In this document: piece after piece, positions 33,552-43,679 of the stretch
How positions within the stretch are numbered: position 1 is the stretch's first letter
Layout of the letters: each line of letters starts with the position of its first letter
NCBI GenBank assembly: GCA_947566645.1
Contig: CANOKL010000015.1
Span: forward strand, 1 to 64,000
DNA from: an uncultured Lachnospiraceae bacterium
GTDB taxonomy: Bacteria > Bacillota > Clostridia > Lachnospirales > Lachnospiraceae
DNA: 64,000 nucleotides
Reading direction: 5' to 3'
Notes under the pieces: generated by a model
The model's input: the letters and a program-made list of their open reading frames with translations, nothing else
What the model was told of the DNA's origin: nothing
Database searches by the model: none
Translations under genes and position numbers: made by a program

Positions 33552-34754
33552 TCACCATGGACAAATTTCTTCAATTTTCAGTTTTACGGTTACTCTTGCC
33601 CCGCCCTCCGGCGCATTGTCAAGAGAGATTGTGCCTCCATGCTTCTCCGCTAAAATCTTGCAGATCGTCAGGCCGATGCCGAAATGCTCCTTTTCTCTCC
33701 TGCCCTTGTAGAAGTAACCCGCCGCCTCGGCCTGGTCTCTCGCAGAAAAGCCTTTCCCATCATCCGTTACTGTGATTGTAAGAAAAGGCTGTGAATAAGA
33801 GAAGTCCAGGTCAATCTTCGATTTGCAGTACCGCAGGGCATTGGAAACAATATTTTCCACGATTCGAAACACAGCGGCCGGGGCGAGGGAAACCGTCTGC
33901 TCCGGCAAATTCGCAGAAAAGTGGATGCTTGTCTGGTGCTGTCCGGACAGGATAGAAAGCTGGGTCTGCATTTCTTTCATCAGATCAGACAGCGCAATTT
34001 CCTTATAGTCCAGGCTCATATCCTCCAGGGCTTGTACCTCATGGACCGAATTTGCGTAATCCTCTAATCTGCTGGCTGCTTCATGGATATATCCGGCGAT
34101 CCCTCGTATTCCATCTTCCGTAAGTACATCCTTTCCAATATTTCTACCCAAATACTCGCTGTACCCTTTTATTACAGTGACCGGTGTCCGCAGGTCGTGG
34201 GAAATGCTGGCGTTGATCTTCTTCCGTTCATCCACCAAAGCCCACATCCGCCGGTTATTATCCAGCAGTTCCCGCCGCATCTTTTCAAATGCCCCACAAA
34301 GCTGACCCAATTCATCCTGCTTTTGATAACTTATGGGAAAAGACAAATCGTTGTCCGCAATGTGAAGGATGCCCTGCCCCAGTGCGTCCAGCGGCTCCTT
34401 CAGCTTGATGCGGTAGAATATTGAGCTGGCGCAGGCAATGCCTGCAAAGGAAAAAATGACGGGCAGGAGAACTATCATCGCCTGGGCAGTCTTAAATGCA
34501 ATTACTTCGCTGTCTGTATATTCATCTGCCTCATTGTCCGTAAACCCGTCCTCTGCCTCTAAGGTATAACTACCGTCTTTCTCCGGATCAATTACAGCAG
34601 GCTGCAGGATAAATGCATGAGACAGCAGAATCTGATCCCGAACCGCAGAACAGAGCCTCACAGAGACAGCAGACAAAAAAGTAACGACCCCGGCAGTAAC
34701 CGCAACAATTAAGAAAAGAGTTTTTTTGATGGAGAGGTTTTTTAATTTATCCAT
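33552..34754 (-). CDS. Sensor histidine kinase
   Basis: The 400-residue kinase has an N-terminal membrane helix (TLFLIVAVTAGVVTFLSAV), a short outer loop of about 70 residues, a second helix (AMIVLLPVIFSFAGIACAS), a HAMP-like linker, the phospho-acceptor box ASISHDLRTPVTVIKG and an ATPase with IVENIVSNALRYC, DDGKGFS and HFGIGLTICK. It overlaps its response-regulator gene by 13 bp. The short outer loop is typical of kinases that read transporter state or membrane peptides. Signal unknown. Confidence 0.92.
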   Translation of the reverse strand: MDKLKNLSIKKTLFLIVAVTAGVVTFLSAVSVRLCSAVRDQILLSHAFILQPAVIDPEKDGSYTLEAEDGFTDNEADEYTDSEVIAFKTAQAMIVLLPVIFSFAGIACASSIFYRIKLKEPLDALGQGILHIADNDLSFPISYQKQDELGQLCGAFEKMRRELLDNNRRMWALVDERKKINASISHDLRTPVTVIKGYSEYLGRNIGKDVLTEDGIRGIAGYIHEAASRLEDYANSVHEVQALEDMSLDYKEIALSDLMKEMQTQLSILSGQHQTSIHFSANLPEQTVSLAPAAVFRIVENIVSNALRYCKSKIDLDFSYSQPFLTITVTDDGKGFSARDQAEAAGYFYKGRREKEHFGIGLTICKILAEKHGGTISLDNAPEGGARVTVKLKIEEICPW

Positions 34755-35416
34755 TTATATCCGCACCCCCAGACCGTCTCAATATACTCTTTGCTGCTCA
34801 CCCTCGCAAGCTTCATGCGTATCCTGCGGATATGCTCCTTCAGGATGTCGCTGCTTCCTTCTGCATCATAACCCCATAGCCGCTCATAGATCCGTTCCCG
34901 GTCAAAGACCTGTCCGGCATTTTGCGACAGAAATTCGATGATGTCAAATTCCTTTTTAGAAAGGGAAATCAGCTCCTCGCCACAGTACACGCAACGCCCC
35001 GCATAATCAATAAACAGGTCGCCAGACATTCTTGTATTGCCGCCATGCCGTGTACGGTTCTCCCGTCGGAGATGAGCCTCCACACGGGCCGTCAGTTCGT
35101 CCAGACTGAAAGGCTTTGTGATGTAATCATCCCCGCCGGCCCGCAGGCCGGTAATCTTGTCCTGCTCCGTGACACGGGAAGTCAGGAAGATAATAGGACA
35201 GTCAATGTGATTGCGTACCTTTTTGCAGAATTCCAGTCCGTCCACCTCTGGCATATTAATGTCCAGAAGAATCAGGTCGGGCGCATGCGCCAGCATCCTG
35301 GCGGCTTCCTCTGCGTCGGACGCGGTGTAGACAAGATAGCCCTCTGTCTCAAAATGCAGTTTTATGAGACGGCAGATTGCATCCTCATCGTCCACTAATA
35401 AAAGTTTTGGTATCAT
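34742..35416 (-). CDS. OmpR-type response regulator
   Basis: The start is the ATG at 35416 (MIPKLLLVDDED), near GAGGAA; the open frame continues 75 bp upstream without a ribosome site. The 224-residue product has a receiver domain with DD and phospho-acceptor in LILLDINMPEVDG, Lys in YITKPF, and a winged-helix DNA-binding domain (GYDAEGSSDILKEHIRRIRMKL). It overlaps the kinase gene and probably controls the ABC operon at 30.7-33.5 kb. Confidence 0.93.
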   Translation of the reverse strand: MIPKLLLVDDEDAICRLIKLHFETEGYLVYTASDAEEAARMLAHAPDLILLDINMPEVDGLEFCKKVRNHIDCPIIFLTSRVTEQDKITGLRAGGDDYITKPFSLDELTARVEAHLRRENRTRHGGNTRMSGDLFIDYAGRCVYCGEELISLSKKEFDIIEFLSQNAGQVFDRERIYERLWGYDAEGSSDILKEHIRRIRMKLARVSSKEYIETVWGCGYKWIN

Positions 35417-35566
35417 TTTTTGTTCCTCACAGCCTTGCACAATCATAAGTTCACTCGCTATATTATCCCAAAAAAGTCTATTTTCAGTCAACTGAAATGA
35501 CGAATTCAGTGAAAATCAGGCCCTTCGTCATTGGGATTTTTGCACTCCTGCATCATTTTCTTACGG

Positions 35567-35587
35567 TCTGTGCAGTAAATGCACAGA
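35567..35587. repeat. Small perfect hairpin
   Basis: TCTGTGCA and TGCACAGA flank GTAAA between the response regulator and the permease gene. No T-run follows on either strand, so termination is doubtful. Confidence 0.5.
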
Positions 35588-35617
35588 CCTGCTGAGTATT
35601 TACACTTATTCTTGTTT

Positions 35618-37942
35618 TTACAATTCATTGATTGTCTCGGTTATGGCCATGTTACGAATCCGTTTTGCAGGAGCGTATACTGCCACGGCCGCACAGGTCA
35701 TCATAAATACAACAATAATGCACAGCATCGCCACCGGAGGATGCCATATCTTTCCGAAATACCGGGTAATCAGCAGGGTATACAGGAAATAACTGAGCGG
35801 CAGGCCGATTCCGCATCCAACCGCGAGGCCGGACACGGCATAGGTAAATGCTTCCGCCGTGATCATCCTGGTAAGCTGTCCGCTGTCCATGCCCACGGCC
35901 CGCATGGCGCCGTATTGTTTGGTCCGCGCCGCTACGCTGATGGAAATGCTGTTAATAATATAGAACAGGCTGACCATCCCGATAATTGCCAGAAAGCCGT
36001 AGACGCCCACCTTCATAAAAAGATAAGTGGTATTGACCTCGCTGGTGTTTTCTCTTCCATCTGAAAAGACCACATCGCTGCCGGCAAGCTCACTGATCTG
36101 CCGTACCGTACCGTCATCCGCATCGCCTCCAAGCTGCATGCCGATCATCGTAAGTTCCTGCTCTCCGGTCAGTCTTTCAAAGGTTTCCTGAGAACAGATG
36201 ACAAGCCCCTCTCCCGGAAACAGAGCTCCTGTAACAGAACAGGTAATCGTAACCTCTTTTCCCCCAACCTGAACCGTATCTCCTACTTTCAGAGGATTAT
36301 CTTTATTATAAACGGTCATAACTTTATCGCTGTCCCCATAAATGTCAGACAAATCCCCTTCCACCACCTCATCTTTAATGCTTTCGAATAAAAACTCATC
36401 GTAGGACTCCAGATTGATATGATCGATTCCCTGCCGCGAAGAAACAGCCGGAACATTGTCCAGATAGGCGGTTCCGAAGGCACCCTTAACACCGGGGATC
36501 TTAAGCGCCTTCTCTTTTACATCCTGTCCAAGCACCAGCGCGTTGGCATAACCGTTCAGGGTAATATCCGGCTGCCAGGATTTTAAGGAGGGCATCAGAC
36601 CCTCTGCAAAATCCAAACCAACCGAGAAACATAGAATCAGTATAATCGTAAGTGCAAAAGAGGCCGTCATCAGAAACCAGTTCTTTTTGGAGGCGGTTGC
36701 GTGATGAATCCCCAGCGTTTTTTCTACTCTTCCGACTTCCCGTCTGATTGCACGCCGCCTGGCCGGGACGATTTCTGAATTGCCGGAAACCGCCGCCACA
36801 GGGGACACCTTAGCCGCTCTCTTGGCAGGCGACTGCGCCGCTAACAAAACAGTGACAACACCGACCAGTACGCCGCTTAACAGTCCGACAGGACTTATGG
36901 CAAACACCGGCATGGCGGCAAATTCTCCCCCGATTCCATAGCGCATGTACGCACATATCCCCCAGCTTACCAGCGTGCCCATGATAACTCCCACAGGAAC
37001 AGCCGTCTTGCACCAGTTCAGGGCTTCCAGCCGTACAAACTGGATGATCTGCCGGCGGCTTGCACCGACACAGCGCATCATGCCAAAGAATTTTGTCCTC
37101 TGGGATATATTACTGTTCAGGCTTCCGGAAATCATCAACACTCCCGCCAGCAATATCATGACAAATGCCGCTGCCGCCATTCCATATATATTTTGTATAC
37201 TCTTATTCTTACTTTGCCCCGAAAGTCCCATCGTGGCAGTATTTTCAGAAATATCCTCCTCTGTCAGGTCATATTGCTTCCTGATCTTTGCAACAGTGTC
37301 GGAAGACATCTTCTGAAACTGCACATAACAGGATGGATGTTCCTTGATTCCATTTGCCTCCATGATTCCATGATACGCATCTCTTGTCATGTACACAGCC
37401 ACCATATACGTCTGCCCTCTGTACCATTCTTTATCATCGGAGCCAAAGCCGGATACAGTAAAAGCCGTATTCCCGGCAGGCGTATGCACCTTCACCGTAT
37501 CGCCGGCCTGTACGTCCAGAGCAAATTTTGCATTGCTGCTTAGCATCACTTCGTTATCGCTCTGCGGAACACCTCCCTCTTCAAGTGCATTAACAAGCTG
37601 TGTGATATAGGTCTCATCCACGCCATACAGAGCGGCTTTCTTTCCACCTATATTATAGGGCTGATCTCCGTCCGTGTTAAAGGATTCACACCAGCCGGTG
37701 GCTTCAACATCCGGGCGTCCCCCGATTTCTTCTGCACTTTCCTGTGAAATACCGTCAATCCGGATATGCCAGTTCCCGTGTTTCTCCTGCATGTATCTGC
37801 TCACTGCCTGAATAGATAGCTCCGCTATACTGAAAATAGCCGTGACAAGAAACACCGAGATAATAATGCACAGAAGTGTCAAACGATTCTGCCGCCTGTG
37901 TACACGTGCAGAGATCGGAATCAGGCTGAGATAACTTTTCAT
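35618..37942 (-). CDS. FtsX/MacB-type ABC permease
   Basis: The 774-residue permease has an N-terminal helix ([19 protein letters not shown]), a MacB_PCD-like outer domain, and two FtsX modules with signatures [21 protein letters not shown] and [21 protein letters not shown]. This is the family for macrolide, peptide and lipoprotein export or bacteriocin resistance. The start at 37942 ([11 protein letters not shown]) follows AAAGGAG; two earlier ATGs are possible. It pairs with the ATPase 14 bp upstream; a second two-component system follows at 39.1-40.8 kb. Confidence 0.9.
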   Translation of the reverse strand: MKSYLSLIPISARVHRRQNRLTLLCIIISVFLVTAIFSIAELSIQAVSRYMQEKHGNWHIRIDGISQESAEEIGGRPDVEATGWCESFNTDGDQPYNIGGKKAALYGVDETYITQLVNALEEGGVPQSDNEVMLSSNAKFALDVQAGDTVKVHTPAGNTAFTVSGFGSDDKEWYRGQTYMVAVYMTRDAYHGIMEANGIKEHPSCYVQFQKMSSDTVAKIRKQYDLTEEDISENTATMGLSGQSKNKSIQNIYGMAAAAFVMILLAGVLMISGSLNSNISQRTKFFGMMRCVGASRRQIIQFVRLEALNWCKTAVPVGVIMGTLVSWGICAYMRYGIGGEFAAMPVFAISPVGLLSGVLVGVVTVLLAAQSPAKRAAKVSPVAAVSGNSEIVPARRRAIRREVGRVEKTLGIHHATASKKNWFLMTASFALTIILILCFSVGLDFAEGLMPSLKSWQPDITLNGYANALVLGQDVKEKALKIPGVKGAFGTAYLDNVPAVSSRQGIDHINLESYDEFLFESIKDEVVEGDLSDIYGDSDKVMTVYNKDNPLKVGDTVQVGGKEVTITCSVTGALFPGEGLVICSQETFERLTGEQELTMIGMQLGGDADDGTVRQISELAGSDVVFSDGRENTSEVNTTYLFMKVGVYGFLAIIGMVSLFYIINSISISVAARTKQYGAMRAVGMDSGQLTRMITAEAFTYAVSGLAVGCGIGLPLSYFLYTLLITRYFGKIWHPPVAMLCIIVVFMMTCAAVAVYAPAKRIRNMAITETINEL

Positions 37943-37956
37943 TTCCTGTCTCCTTT

Positions 37957-38640
37957 TCATTCCCTGCACCTCCCAAAATCTGTCATTTCTCCGTCCGATA
38001 CCTCCAGGATCCGGTCCGCTGTCTGTGCGATGCCCTTGCTGTGGGTGATCATGATGATTGTCTGTTCATATTTTTTTGAAGCTTCTTTTAAGAGTCCGAT
38101 GACCTCCCGGCTGTTCTGCGTGTCCAGGTTCCCGGTTGGTTCGTCTGCCAGGATGAGGGCGGGACGGGTAATCAGCGCCCGTCCGATTGCCACTCTCTGC
38201 TGCTGGCCGCCTGAGAGCTGGCTTGGAAGGTGATGCCGGCGTTCTGTAAGATTCAATACTGCCAGCAACTCCTCCAGATATCCCTGGTTTGGCTTCTGGT
38301 AATCGAGCAGTACCGGAAAGATGATATTCTGTTCCACTGTCAGTTCCGGAATCAGATTGAAGCTCTGGAAAATAAACCCGATATTCCTGCGCCGAAAAAC
38401 GGTGAGGGGTTTTTCCTTCATCGCAAAGATATCCTTATTGCCGATATATACTTTGCCAAAGGAAGGCGTATCTAACGCGCCGATCATATTAAGAAGGGTA
38501 CTCTTTCCGGAACCGGACTCTCCGACAATTGCCACAAATTCTCCTTTCGGCACCGAAAAACTAACTTTTTTCAGGGCATGTACAGCGGTATCGCCCTCTC
38601 CATAGACTTTAGAAATTGATTTTACTTCCAATAAATTCAC
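37957..38640 (-). CDS. LolD/MacB-type ABC ATPase
   Basis: The start is a GTG at 38640 ([17 protein letters not shown]) behind AAAGAGGTG, giving the usual 227 residues. Motifs are Walker [11 protein letters not shown]-loop [12 protein letters not shown], signature [16 protein letters not shown] and Walker [13 protein letters not shown]. It powers the FtsX permease. Longer in-frame starts up to 38703 lie in the hairpin element and are less likely. Confidence 0.92.
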   Translation of the reverse strand: MNLLEVKSISKVYGEGDTAVHALKKVSFSVPKGEFVAIVGESGSGKSTLLNMIGALDTPSFGKVYIGNKDIFAMKEKPLTVFRRRNIGFIFQSFNLIPELTVEQNIIFPVLLDYQKPNQGYLEELLAVLNLTERRHHLPSQLSGGQQQRVAIGRALITRPALILADEPTGNLDTQNSREVIGLLKEASKKYEQTIIMITHSKGIAQTADRILEVSDGEMTDFGRCRE

Positions 38641-38680
38641 ATACAACACCTCTTTCTTCATATATCTTGCCAGACGATAG

Positions 38681-38772
38681 TCCGCCCGCCCCGCCAGGGG
38701 CAAGAATTACAGGATGCCTGGATGGGTATACCCAAGGGCACACCGTGATGCATGCCCTGCGGGCGGGTGGAC
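38681..38772. repeat. Hairpin element, ~20-bp GC-rich arms
   Basis: GTCCGCCCGCCCCGCCAGGG near 38681 is complementary, with bulges, to CCCTGCGGGCGGGTGGAC ending at 38772. About 48 bp lie between the arms. It is located upstream of the ATPase gene, where a promoter would be expected. Confidence 0.65.
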
Positions 38773-38911
38773 TTCGTCCATTAAGGTATAAAAATTCGTA
38801 CATCGAAGATGAACCCGGGACTTCATTTTCAATGTACGAAAATCATAGCACGCAAACCCTACTGTAATATTACAATTATCCTACAATTTTGTAGGATTCC
38901 ATTTTCAGGGG

Positions 38912-39068
38912 AACTGTCCCGAAACTGCTTTCCACAAGATGTGTGTCCCAATTTGCAGGGAATCTGCCCAAAAATCATGAGTCGCGGCGGGCTACGTCGA
39001 TTGATTTGGGGGCAGATTATCCTGCAAAGTAGGACGTGCAGATTGTGGAAATGAGTTTTCGGACAGTC
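38912..39068. repeat. Long imperfect inverted repeat (MITE-like)
   Basis: Two arms of about 65 bp pair over most of their length: AACTGTCCCGAAAC / GTTTTCGGACAGT, CTTTCCACAA / TTGTGGAAA, TTTGCAGGGAATCTGCCC / GGGCAGATTATCCTGCAAA, AAATCA / TGATTT. The ~25-bp loop is GC-rich. It has no coding sequence and fills the gap after the histidine kinase gene. It could be a non-autonomous element or a structured RNA. Confidence 0.75.
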
Positions 39069-39069
39069 T

Positions 39070-40125
39070 TCAGGGGGCGGCAATATGAAGATAGAATATC
39101 GTGCCATACCCCAGCTCACTGTCAACCGCAATGCTTCCTCCATGCGCTTCTATAATTGACTTCGCAAGAGGCAGGCCAAGCCCGGTCCCCTGCGTGTCCT
39201 TGGAATACCGGCTCCGGTAAAACCTCTTGAAGATATAGTACAGATCCTCCGGATGGATTCCGCTTCCGTTATCTTTTACCGTAATCTTAAGCTCGGACGC
39301 TGACAGTTTCCATTCGATCCGGACAACATCCCCTTTTTCCGTATGGTCTAAAGCATTTTTTACAATATTTCCCACTGCCTCCATCAGCCAGTTACGGTCA
39401 CAGATAAAATCAATGGATTCATCTCCCGCAAGGAGGATCTCTTTCCCCTCCTGCCCCGCGCGGAACGAGAATTGTTTTCTTATACGCTCCATCATCTCAG
39501 ATACATTTTCCAATGCTTTCATCATCACAACGGTACCTGCGTCAAATTTTGAGATTTTCAGCAGGTTCTGCACCAGCGTCTCGATCCTTTCCAGTTCCTG
39601 TTCTGAAAAATCAGCAAACTCTTTGATGGCAGGTATACTCTCCGCCTCTCCCTGTATGATCCCGTTATAGATATTTAACGCGGCCAAAGGCGTCTTTAAC
39701 TGGTGGGATATATCTAAAATGGTATTTTTTAAGAACTCCTTCTCCTTCCCCTCATTTTCAATGTGGGCATTCAGGATGGCAACCAATGAATTCACTTCAT
39801 GGAACAGCCTGTACAGCTCACCCTCATCGTTGCACTCAATCGTAACATTTTTGTCGCCGGATATATATTCTGTAATCTGCGCTATGGCATTTTCCATAAT
39901 TTTATGCTGCTCCTTGAAATACCCATAGCAAATCAGCAGTATGCCCGCCGTCATACACAAACCGCAGCCGATGATGTAATACGCCGCATTCTTAACTTCA
40001 AAGGCTGCGAACAACACGGAAAGCAGTGTAAAAGCTATGGCACACCATAAGATACCGGCAAAAAGAAAGCGGATCTTTCGATTTACAAATATTTTCATCC
40101 TGTACCTCAATCTGTCGTATTCCAT
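39070..40125 (-). CDS. Sensor histidine kinase with two N-terminal helices
   Basis: The 351-residue kinase has two close membrane helices (FLFAGILWCAIAFTLLSVLF and YYIIGCGLCMTAGILLICYG) and almost no outer loop, as in intramembrane-sensing kinases linked to ABC exporters. Box H is DISHQLKTPLAALN; the ATPase has GNIVKNALDH, DNGSGIHPED and GTGLGLPLAK. It overlaps its response regulator by 19 bp. The FtsX transporter downstream is a likely target. Confidence 0.92.
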   Translation of the reverse strand: MEYDRLRYRMKIFVNRKIRFLFAGILWCAIAFTLLSVLFAAFEVKNAAYYIIGCGLCMTAGILLICYGYFKEQHKIMENAIAQITEYISGDKNVTIECNDEGELYRLFHEVNSLVAILNAHIENEGKEKEFLKNTILDISHQLKTPLAALNIYNGIIQGEAESIPAIKEFADFSEQELERIETLVQNLLKISKFDAGTVVMMKALENVSEMMERIRKQFSFRAGQEGKEILLAGDESIDFICDRNWLMEAVGNIVKNALDHTEKGDVVRIEWKLSASELKITVKDNGSGIHPEDLYYIFKRFYRSRYSKDTQGTGLGLPLAKSIIEAHGGSIAVDSELGYGTIFYLHIAAP

Positions 40126-40793
40126 TTATAACCCATGCCGCGTACCGTAATGATCCGTTTGGGTTCTCCTGGATTGTCCTCGATCTTTGTACGGAGCCTG
40201 CGGATATATACGGTAAGAGAACTGTTGTCTATATAATTTTCGCTTAAGTCCCACAGCCTTCCTAAAATCTGTTCCGAAGAAAGTATCTGGTCTGGGTTTT
40301 CCATGAACAGACACAACAATTTATACTCGCTTACTGTCAGGTCAAGCAGATTTCCCTGTTTATAAACCTCACCCCTCAGAAGTTTTATATTGATGCCTCC
40401 TGAACTCAATTCTGTATCGGCTGTATTGAAATTTTCACTCCTGCGCAGCAATGCGTTAATTCTTGACAGGAATACCGCCAATTTAAAAGGTTTTGTAATG
40501 TAATCATCGCCGCCAATGTCAAGCCCCATGATAATATCCGTTTCTTCATCAGCGGCAGTGAGAAACATAATGGGTATTTTTGAAGTCCGGCGTATCTTCC
40601 TGCAGAACTCAAAGCCAGAACCATCGGGAAGCGACACGTCCAGAATAACCAGATCATATTTTCCTTCAGTCCATAAAGCATCCGCTTCTAACATGGTACG
40701 GGCAACATCTATTTCATACCCCTGCTTTTTAATGGCAAAGGAAAGCCCGTTTATTAAACTCAGATCATCTTCCAATAAAAACAGCCGTTTCAT
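40107..40793 (-). CDS. OmpR-type response regulator
   Basis: The 228-residue protein has a receiver domain (LLEDD, phospho-acceptor in LVILDVSLPDGSG, Lys in YITKPFK) and a winged-helix domain ending VRGMGYKWN. The ribosome site is AAAAGGAGAGG. Paired with the kinase at 39070-40125 by a 19-bp overlap. It probably regulates the ABC genes at 35.6-38.6 kb. Confidence 0.93.
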   Translation of the reverse strand: MKRLFLLEDDLSLINGLSFAIKKQGYEIDVARTMLEADALWTEGKYDLVILDVSLPDGSGFEFCRKIRRTSKIPIMFLTAADEETDIIMGLDIGGDDYITKPFKLAVFLSRINALLRRSENFNTADTELSSGGINIKLLRGEVYKQGNLLDLTVSEYKLLCLFMENPDQILSSEQILGRLWDLSENYIDNSSLTVYIRRLRTKIEDNPGEPKRIITVRGMGYKWNTTD

Positions 40794-40860
40794 TTGTTAT
40801 GCCTCTCCTTTTGATATTCTACTTGCATGATCGACCTCGTCAATCAGCAGCACGGTGTAT

Positions 40861-40920
40861 GGGGACAGGTCATTTTTAATTTGGGACGGGGCATTTTTAA
40901 AAATGCCCCGTCCCAAATTC
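40861..40920. repeat. Palindrome A copy with left extension
   Basis: GGGGACAGGTCATTTTT precedes the core TTTGGGACGGGGCATTTTT, which is mirrored perfectly. It lies between two convergently unrelated two-component loci. Confidence 0.9.
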
Positions 40921-41128
40921 CTCATAAAACTTAGCAAAGCTAATAGGACACCTGTTCAATAGACTTCTGTATTAAAATAACGTTGCATGAATGATCAGCC
41001 CCCTGTAGTTTTAGTGAAATGTTGCTTCTTTAGATACTTTATTGATGCTTTGATCTATGTTTAGTTTAACATGGATTATTTAATGAAACAAGGCCGGGGA
41101 CACGGTGTCTGAAAGAAAATCCTCAACT

Positions 41129-41160
41129 GGTTACTATTCACGGCCCCGTGAGTGGCAACC
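41129..41160. repeat. Copy of dispersed hairpin repeat C
   Basis: GGTTACTATTCACGG begins a short imperfect palindrome ending GTGAGTGGCAACC. It lies 10 bp beyond the stop of the kinase gene, where a terminator would be expected, but no T-run follows. Confidence 0.55.
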
Positions 41161-41170
41161 TTAACTGCTC

Positions 41171-42286
41171 TCAGCTCCTGAACCTGCAGACCACCGTAGT
41201 CCCCTCTTCTTTCGCCGACCGGTAAACAAGCTTCCACCCATGCACCTTCGCGATCTCCTGACAGACAGAAATCCCATACCCATGCCTGCCTCCCCGTCCA
41301 TTTTGCAGCTCCTGCCCCCGGTTGAGCGCCCTCACAGTCTTCGCATCCAGCGTCTCCCCGTCATTCCAGACCTTAATTCCATGCCCATCCACAGTAACCC
41401 TCACCTGCTGTCCGGCACTGACGGCATTAGCAGTCAGATTTTCAAGGAGACACTTGACCAGAGTCTCATCCCCATCCACGTCCTCCACCTGACAGCCAGT
41501 TTCCACACCCGGATATTTCTCCTTCAATTCACCGAGCACCTTTCCCATGCGGACTCTCTCCATACGGATTGCCCCTTCTCTTACATTTCCCATAATCAGA
41601 AGCTTCTCCGTGATATCCTCAAGACTCCTGGCGCTCTCCACAATCTGCTGCGCGGCGTAAAAACGGTCCTCCTCTGTAAGTTTTCCCATCATCATATATT
41701 CCGCATACCCCCGGATTCCGGTCAGAGGCGTGCGAAGCTCATGGGCAATCTGATTCACAGGCCGGTTAATCCGGCGCATCGTATAGTAAAGAAACAGCCC
41801 CAGCATCGCCGCGAATAAAAATCCGCCCCCGCAGAAAATCCACATCCGCCTCGCCTGCTGCCGCGACAGCCCCTCCAGGCTCTCCGCATACATCACCTCT
41901 ATCACGGCATCCTCCGCATTCCGCTCCTCCCTTATAACAAGATAGTCTATTCCTTTCCAGTTCTGAATTTCCACCGGCCCTTCTGCCCTCTCCCCCTCTG
42001 GAAATGAGTCTGCCGCTATGTATGTATTCATCCGGATTCTGATCCGTACGCCCTGGGTCAGGAATCTCTCTGCCATGCGGTCCATCCCCATGGAGACACG
42101 GCTGATCTCTTCCTCCTTAAGCCCCTCAGCCAGGTCGCAGATACTCCTCTCACTGCTCCTTGCCCGCTCCACCCACAGTTCCACTTCATTTTTAGAAATA
42201 TAAGCATCCAAAAGCAGCAGTCCTCCATAAATAACCAGTAAAAACAGCAGATAAACTGCCAAAAAATTCTTCTTCCACAGCTGCAT
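41171..42286 (-). CDS. Sensor histidine kinase
   Basis: The start is the ATG at 42286 (MQLWKKNFLAVYL) behind GGAGGTGTGAG; an open frame upstream lies inside the response-regulator gene. The 371-residue kinase has a first helix (FLAVYLLFLLVIYGGLLLL), a ~110-residue outer domain, a second helix (MWIFCGGGFLFAAMLGLFLY) and box H QIAHELRTPLTGIRG. The ATPase part is short, with GRGGRHGYGISVCQEIAKVHG. Last gene of a three-gene operon. Confidence 0.9.
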   Translation of the reverse strand: MQLWKKNFLAVYLLFLLVIYGGLLLLDAYISKNEVELWVERARSSERSICDLAEGLKEEEISRVSMGMDRMAERFLTQGVRIRIRMNTYIAADSFPEGERAEGPVEIQNWKGIDYLVIREERNAEDAVIEVMYAESLEGLSRQQARRMWIFCGGGFLFAAMLGLFLYYTMRRINRPVNQIAHELRTPLTGIRGYAEYMMMGKLTEEDRFYAAQQIVESARSLEDITEKLLIMGNVREGAIRMERVRMGKVLGELKEKYPGVETGCQVEDVDGDETLVKCLLENLTANAVSAGQQVRVTVDGHGIKVWNDGETLDAKTVRALNRGQELQNGRGGRHGYGISVCQEIAKVHGWKLVYRSAKEEGTTVVCRFRS

Positions 42287-42287
42287 C

Positions 42288-42947
42288 TCACACCTCCAGC
42301 CGATACCCATATTTAAAAATCGTCCGGATATCCTTCTCCAGTCCCAGCTTCTGCCGCAGCCTCCGGATATGCACATCCACGGTACGGTCATCCCCGTAAA
42401 AATCCATCCCCCAGGCAAGCTCCAAAAGCCGCTCCCTGGAGAGCGCGATATTCCGGTTCAGCAACAGCACCTTAAGAAGCTCGTACTCCCGGTTCGTAAG
42501 CTCCACCGTCCTTCCCCTTCTCTTCACAACAGCGCCCGACAGATCCACCTCCACATCCCGGATATGAAAAACATTCTGTTCCTTATGAAAACGCCGCAGC
42601 ACCACCTGTATCCGCGCCAGCAGCTCCTCCATGGCAAATGGCTTGACAATATAATCCTCCGCTCCGCCCTTCAATCCCTTCACCCGGTCCGGAACCTCAT
42701 CCCTGGCAGTCACGCAGATTACGGGAATATCCGCATATTCCCCTGACAGGCACTTCATCAGTCCAAAGCCGTCCATATCCGGCAGCCCGATATCCAGAAG
42801 AATCAGATCAATCCGTTTCCCCTCCAGCACGAAAAGGGCCTCCCGGCCTGAAAAAGCCGGGAACCCCTGATGTCCTGTCATGGCAAGTGTTCTTCGGATC
42901 AGTTCATTAATCCTTTTGTCATCCTCCACAATCAATATATCTGCCAT
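42288..42947 (-). CDS. OmpR-type response regulator
   Basis: The 219-residue protein has a receiver domain (IVEDD, LILLDIGLPDMDG, YIVKPFA) and a winged helix ending FKYGYRLEV. One bp separates its stop from the kinase start, and it lies 5 bp after the 194-residue membrane protein gene. Targets unknown. Confidence 0.93.
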   Translation of the reverse strand: MADILIVEDDKRINELIRRTLAMTGHQGFPAFSGREALFVLEGKRIDLILLDIGLPDMDGFGLMKCLSGEYADIPVICVTARDEVPDRVKGLKGGAEDYIVKPFAMEELLARIQVVLRRFHKEQNVFHIRDVEVDLSGAVVKRRGRTVELTNREYELLKVLLLNRNIALSRERLLELAWGMDFYGDDRTVDVHIRRLRQKLGLEKDIRTIFKYGYRLEV

Positions 42948-42952
42948 AACCG

Positions 42953-43537
42953 TTACCCCTTTGGATGATCGGAGGTCTCATAAGCCTTCTCCCCGATCTC
43001 AATAAGCTGCTCTGTCGTAAGATCAGAAACCTTAGCCTGATCCGGATCCATCTCAAACTCTTCGCACATAGACCTGATCACTTCCTCCCCCTCACCAAAT
43101 GCATAAATATCACTGATATATTCCTCCAGGGAAGCAAACCCATCGTGTGTATCTAGCTCCCTTCCCAGAAGCGGACAGTCTCCCATCTTTTTCCTAAGCC
43201 ACAGACTCTCCTCATAATTCCGCATCTCACGAGTCAGATCACCCTCAAGAACCTTATCGTAATCAAGCTTGTATTTATCACACACCTCTTTCCCAATGTC
43301 TTCATCCACTACATCCTTATACAAACGTTCCCCGTATAGATTAGTGAGATCCCCCTGTGGTTCATATGGCGCCGGATTCCCCGTCTCATTTATAAACTTC
43401 TTCTCTGCGGCCTCCACCACCACCTTCTGCGCATTATCCCTCGACCACCGGATTCCCATCCCCAGTCCTGCCGCCATACATACCGCCATTGCCCCTGCTG
43501 TCAGCAAAATCCTGTACCTCTTCCATGCTCTGTTCAT
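42953..43537 (-). CDS. Single-pass membrane-anchored protein of unknown function
   Basis: The 194-residue protein has an N-terminal anchor (RILLTAGAMAVCMAAGLGMG, about 9-28) and an acidic, helical outer region (for example YEPQGDLTNLYGERLYKDVV). I do not recognise the family. Its position as first gene of an operon with a kinase and regulator suggests a sensor accessory or an output of that system. Confidence 0.75.
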   Translation of the reverse strand: MNRAWKRYRILLTAGAMAVCMAAGLGMGIRWSRDNAQKVVVEAAEKKFINETGNPAPYEPQGDLTNLYGERLYKDVVDEDIGKEVCDKYKLDYDKVLEGDLTREMRNYEESLWLRKKMGDCPLLGRELDTHDGFASLEEYISDIYAFGEGEEVIRSMCEEFEMDPDQAKVSDLTTEQLIEIGEKAYETSDHPKG

Positions 43538-43601
43538 AACCTTCGCTCCTTTCTTTTTACTATAGCGTTATCATAACCCCCAGTTGTTACATAGTTATTA
43601 C

Positions 43602-43677
43602 GGGGACAGGTCATTTTGAATCCGGGACGGGGCATTTTTAAAAATGCCCCGTCCCGGATTCAAAATGACCTGTCCCC
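43602..43677. repeat. Palindrome A, perfect 76-bp copy
   Basis: The longest perfect copy is 38+38 bp, with the outer unit GGGGACAGGTCATTTTGAAT and the core GGGACGGGGCATTTTT both fully mirrored. It lies at the 3' side of the Uma2 remnant and upstream of the 194-residue gene. Confidence 0.95.
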
Positions 43678-43679
43678 AA

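Larger units (their letters stand above)
40794..41170. other. Intergenic region with ATPase remnant and repeats
   Basis: Leftward, 40862-40801 encodes a fragment LLIDEVDHASRIS, like the Walker B region of AAA-ATPase proteins, ending in a stop just before the response regulator. A palindrome-A copy (40861-40920) follows, then about 200 bp with no gene and a repeat-C copy at 41129-41160. Confidence 0.5.

Noticed and set aside
35567..35587. Perfect small hairpin as a terminator for the permease gene
   Set aside because: No T-run follows on either strand.
35618..43537. Possible bacteriocin or lantibiotic synthesis cluster around the two-component and ABC genes
   Set aside because: No precursor peptide, modification enzyme or peptidase-type ABC exporter was found; only transport and sensing genes are present.
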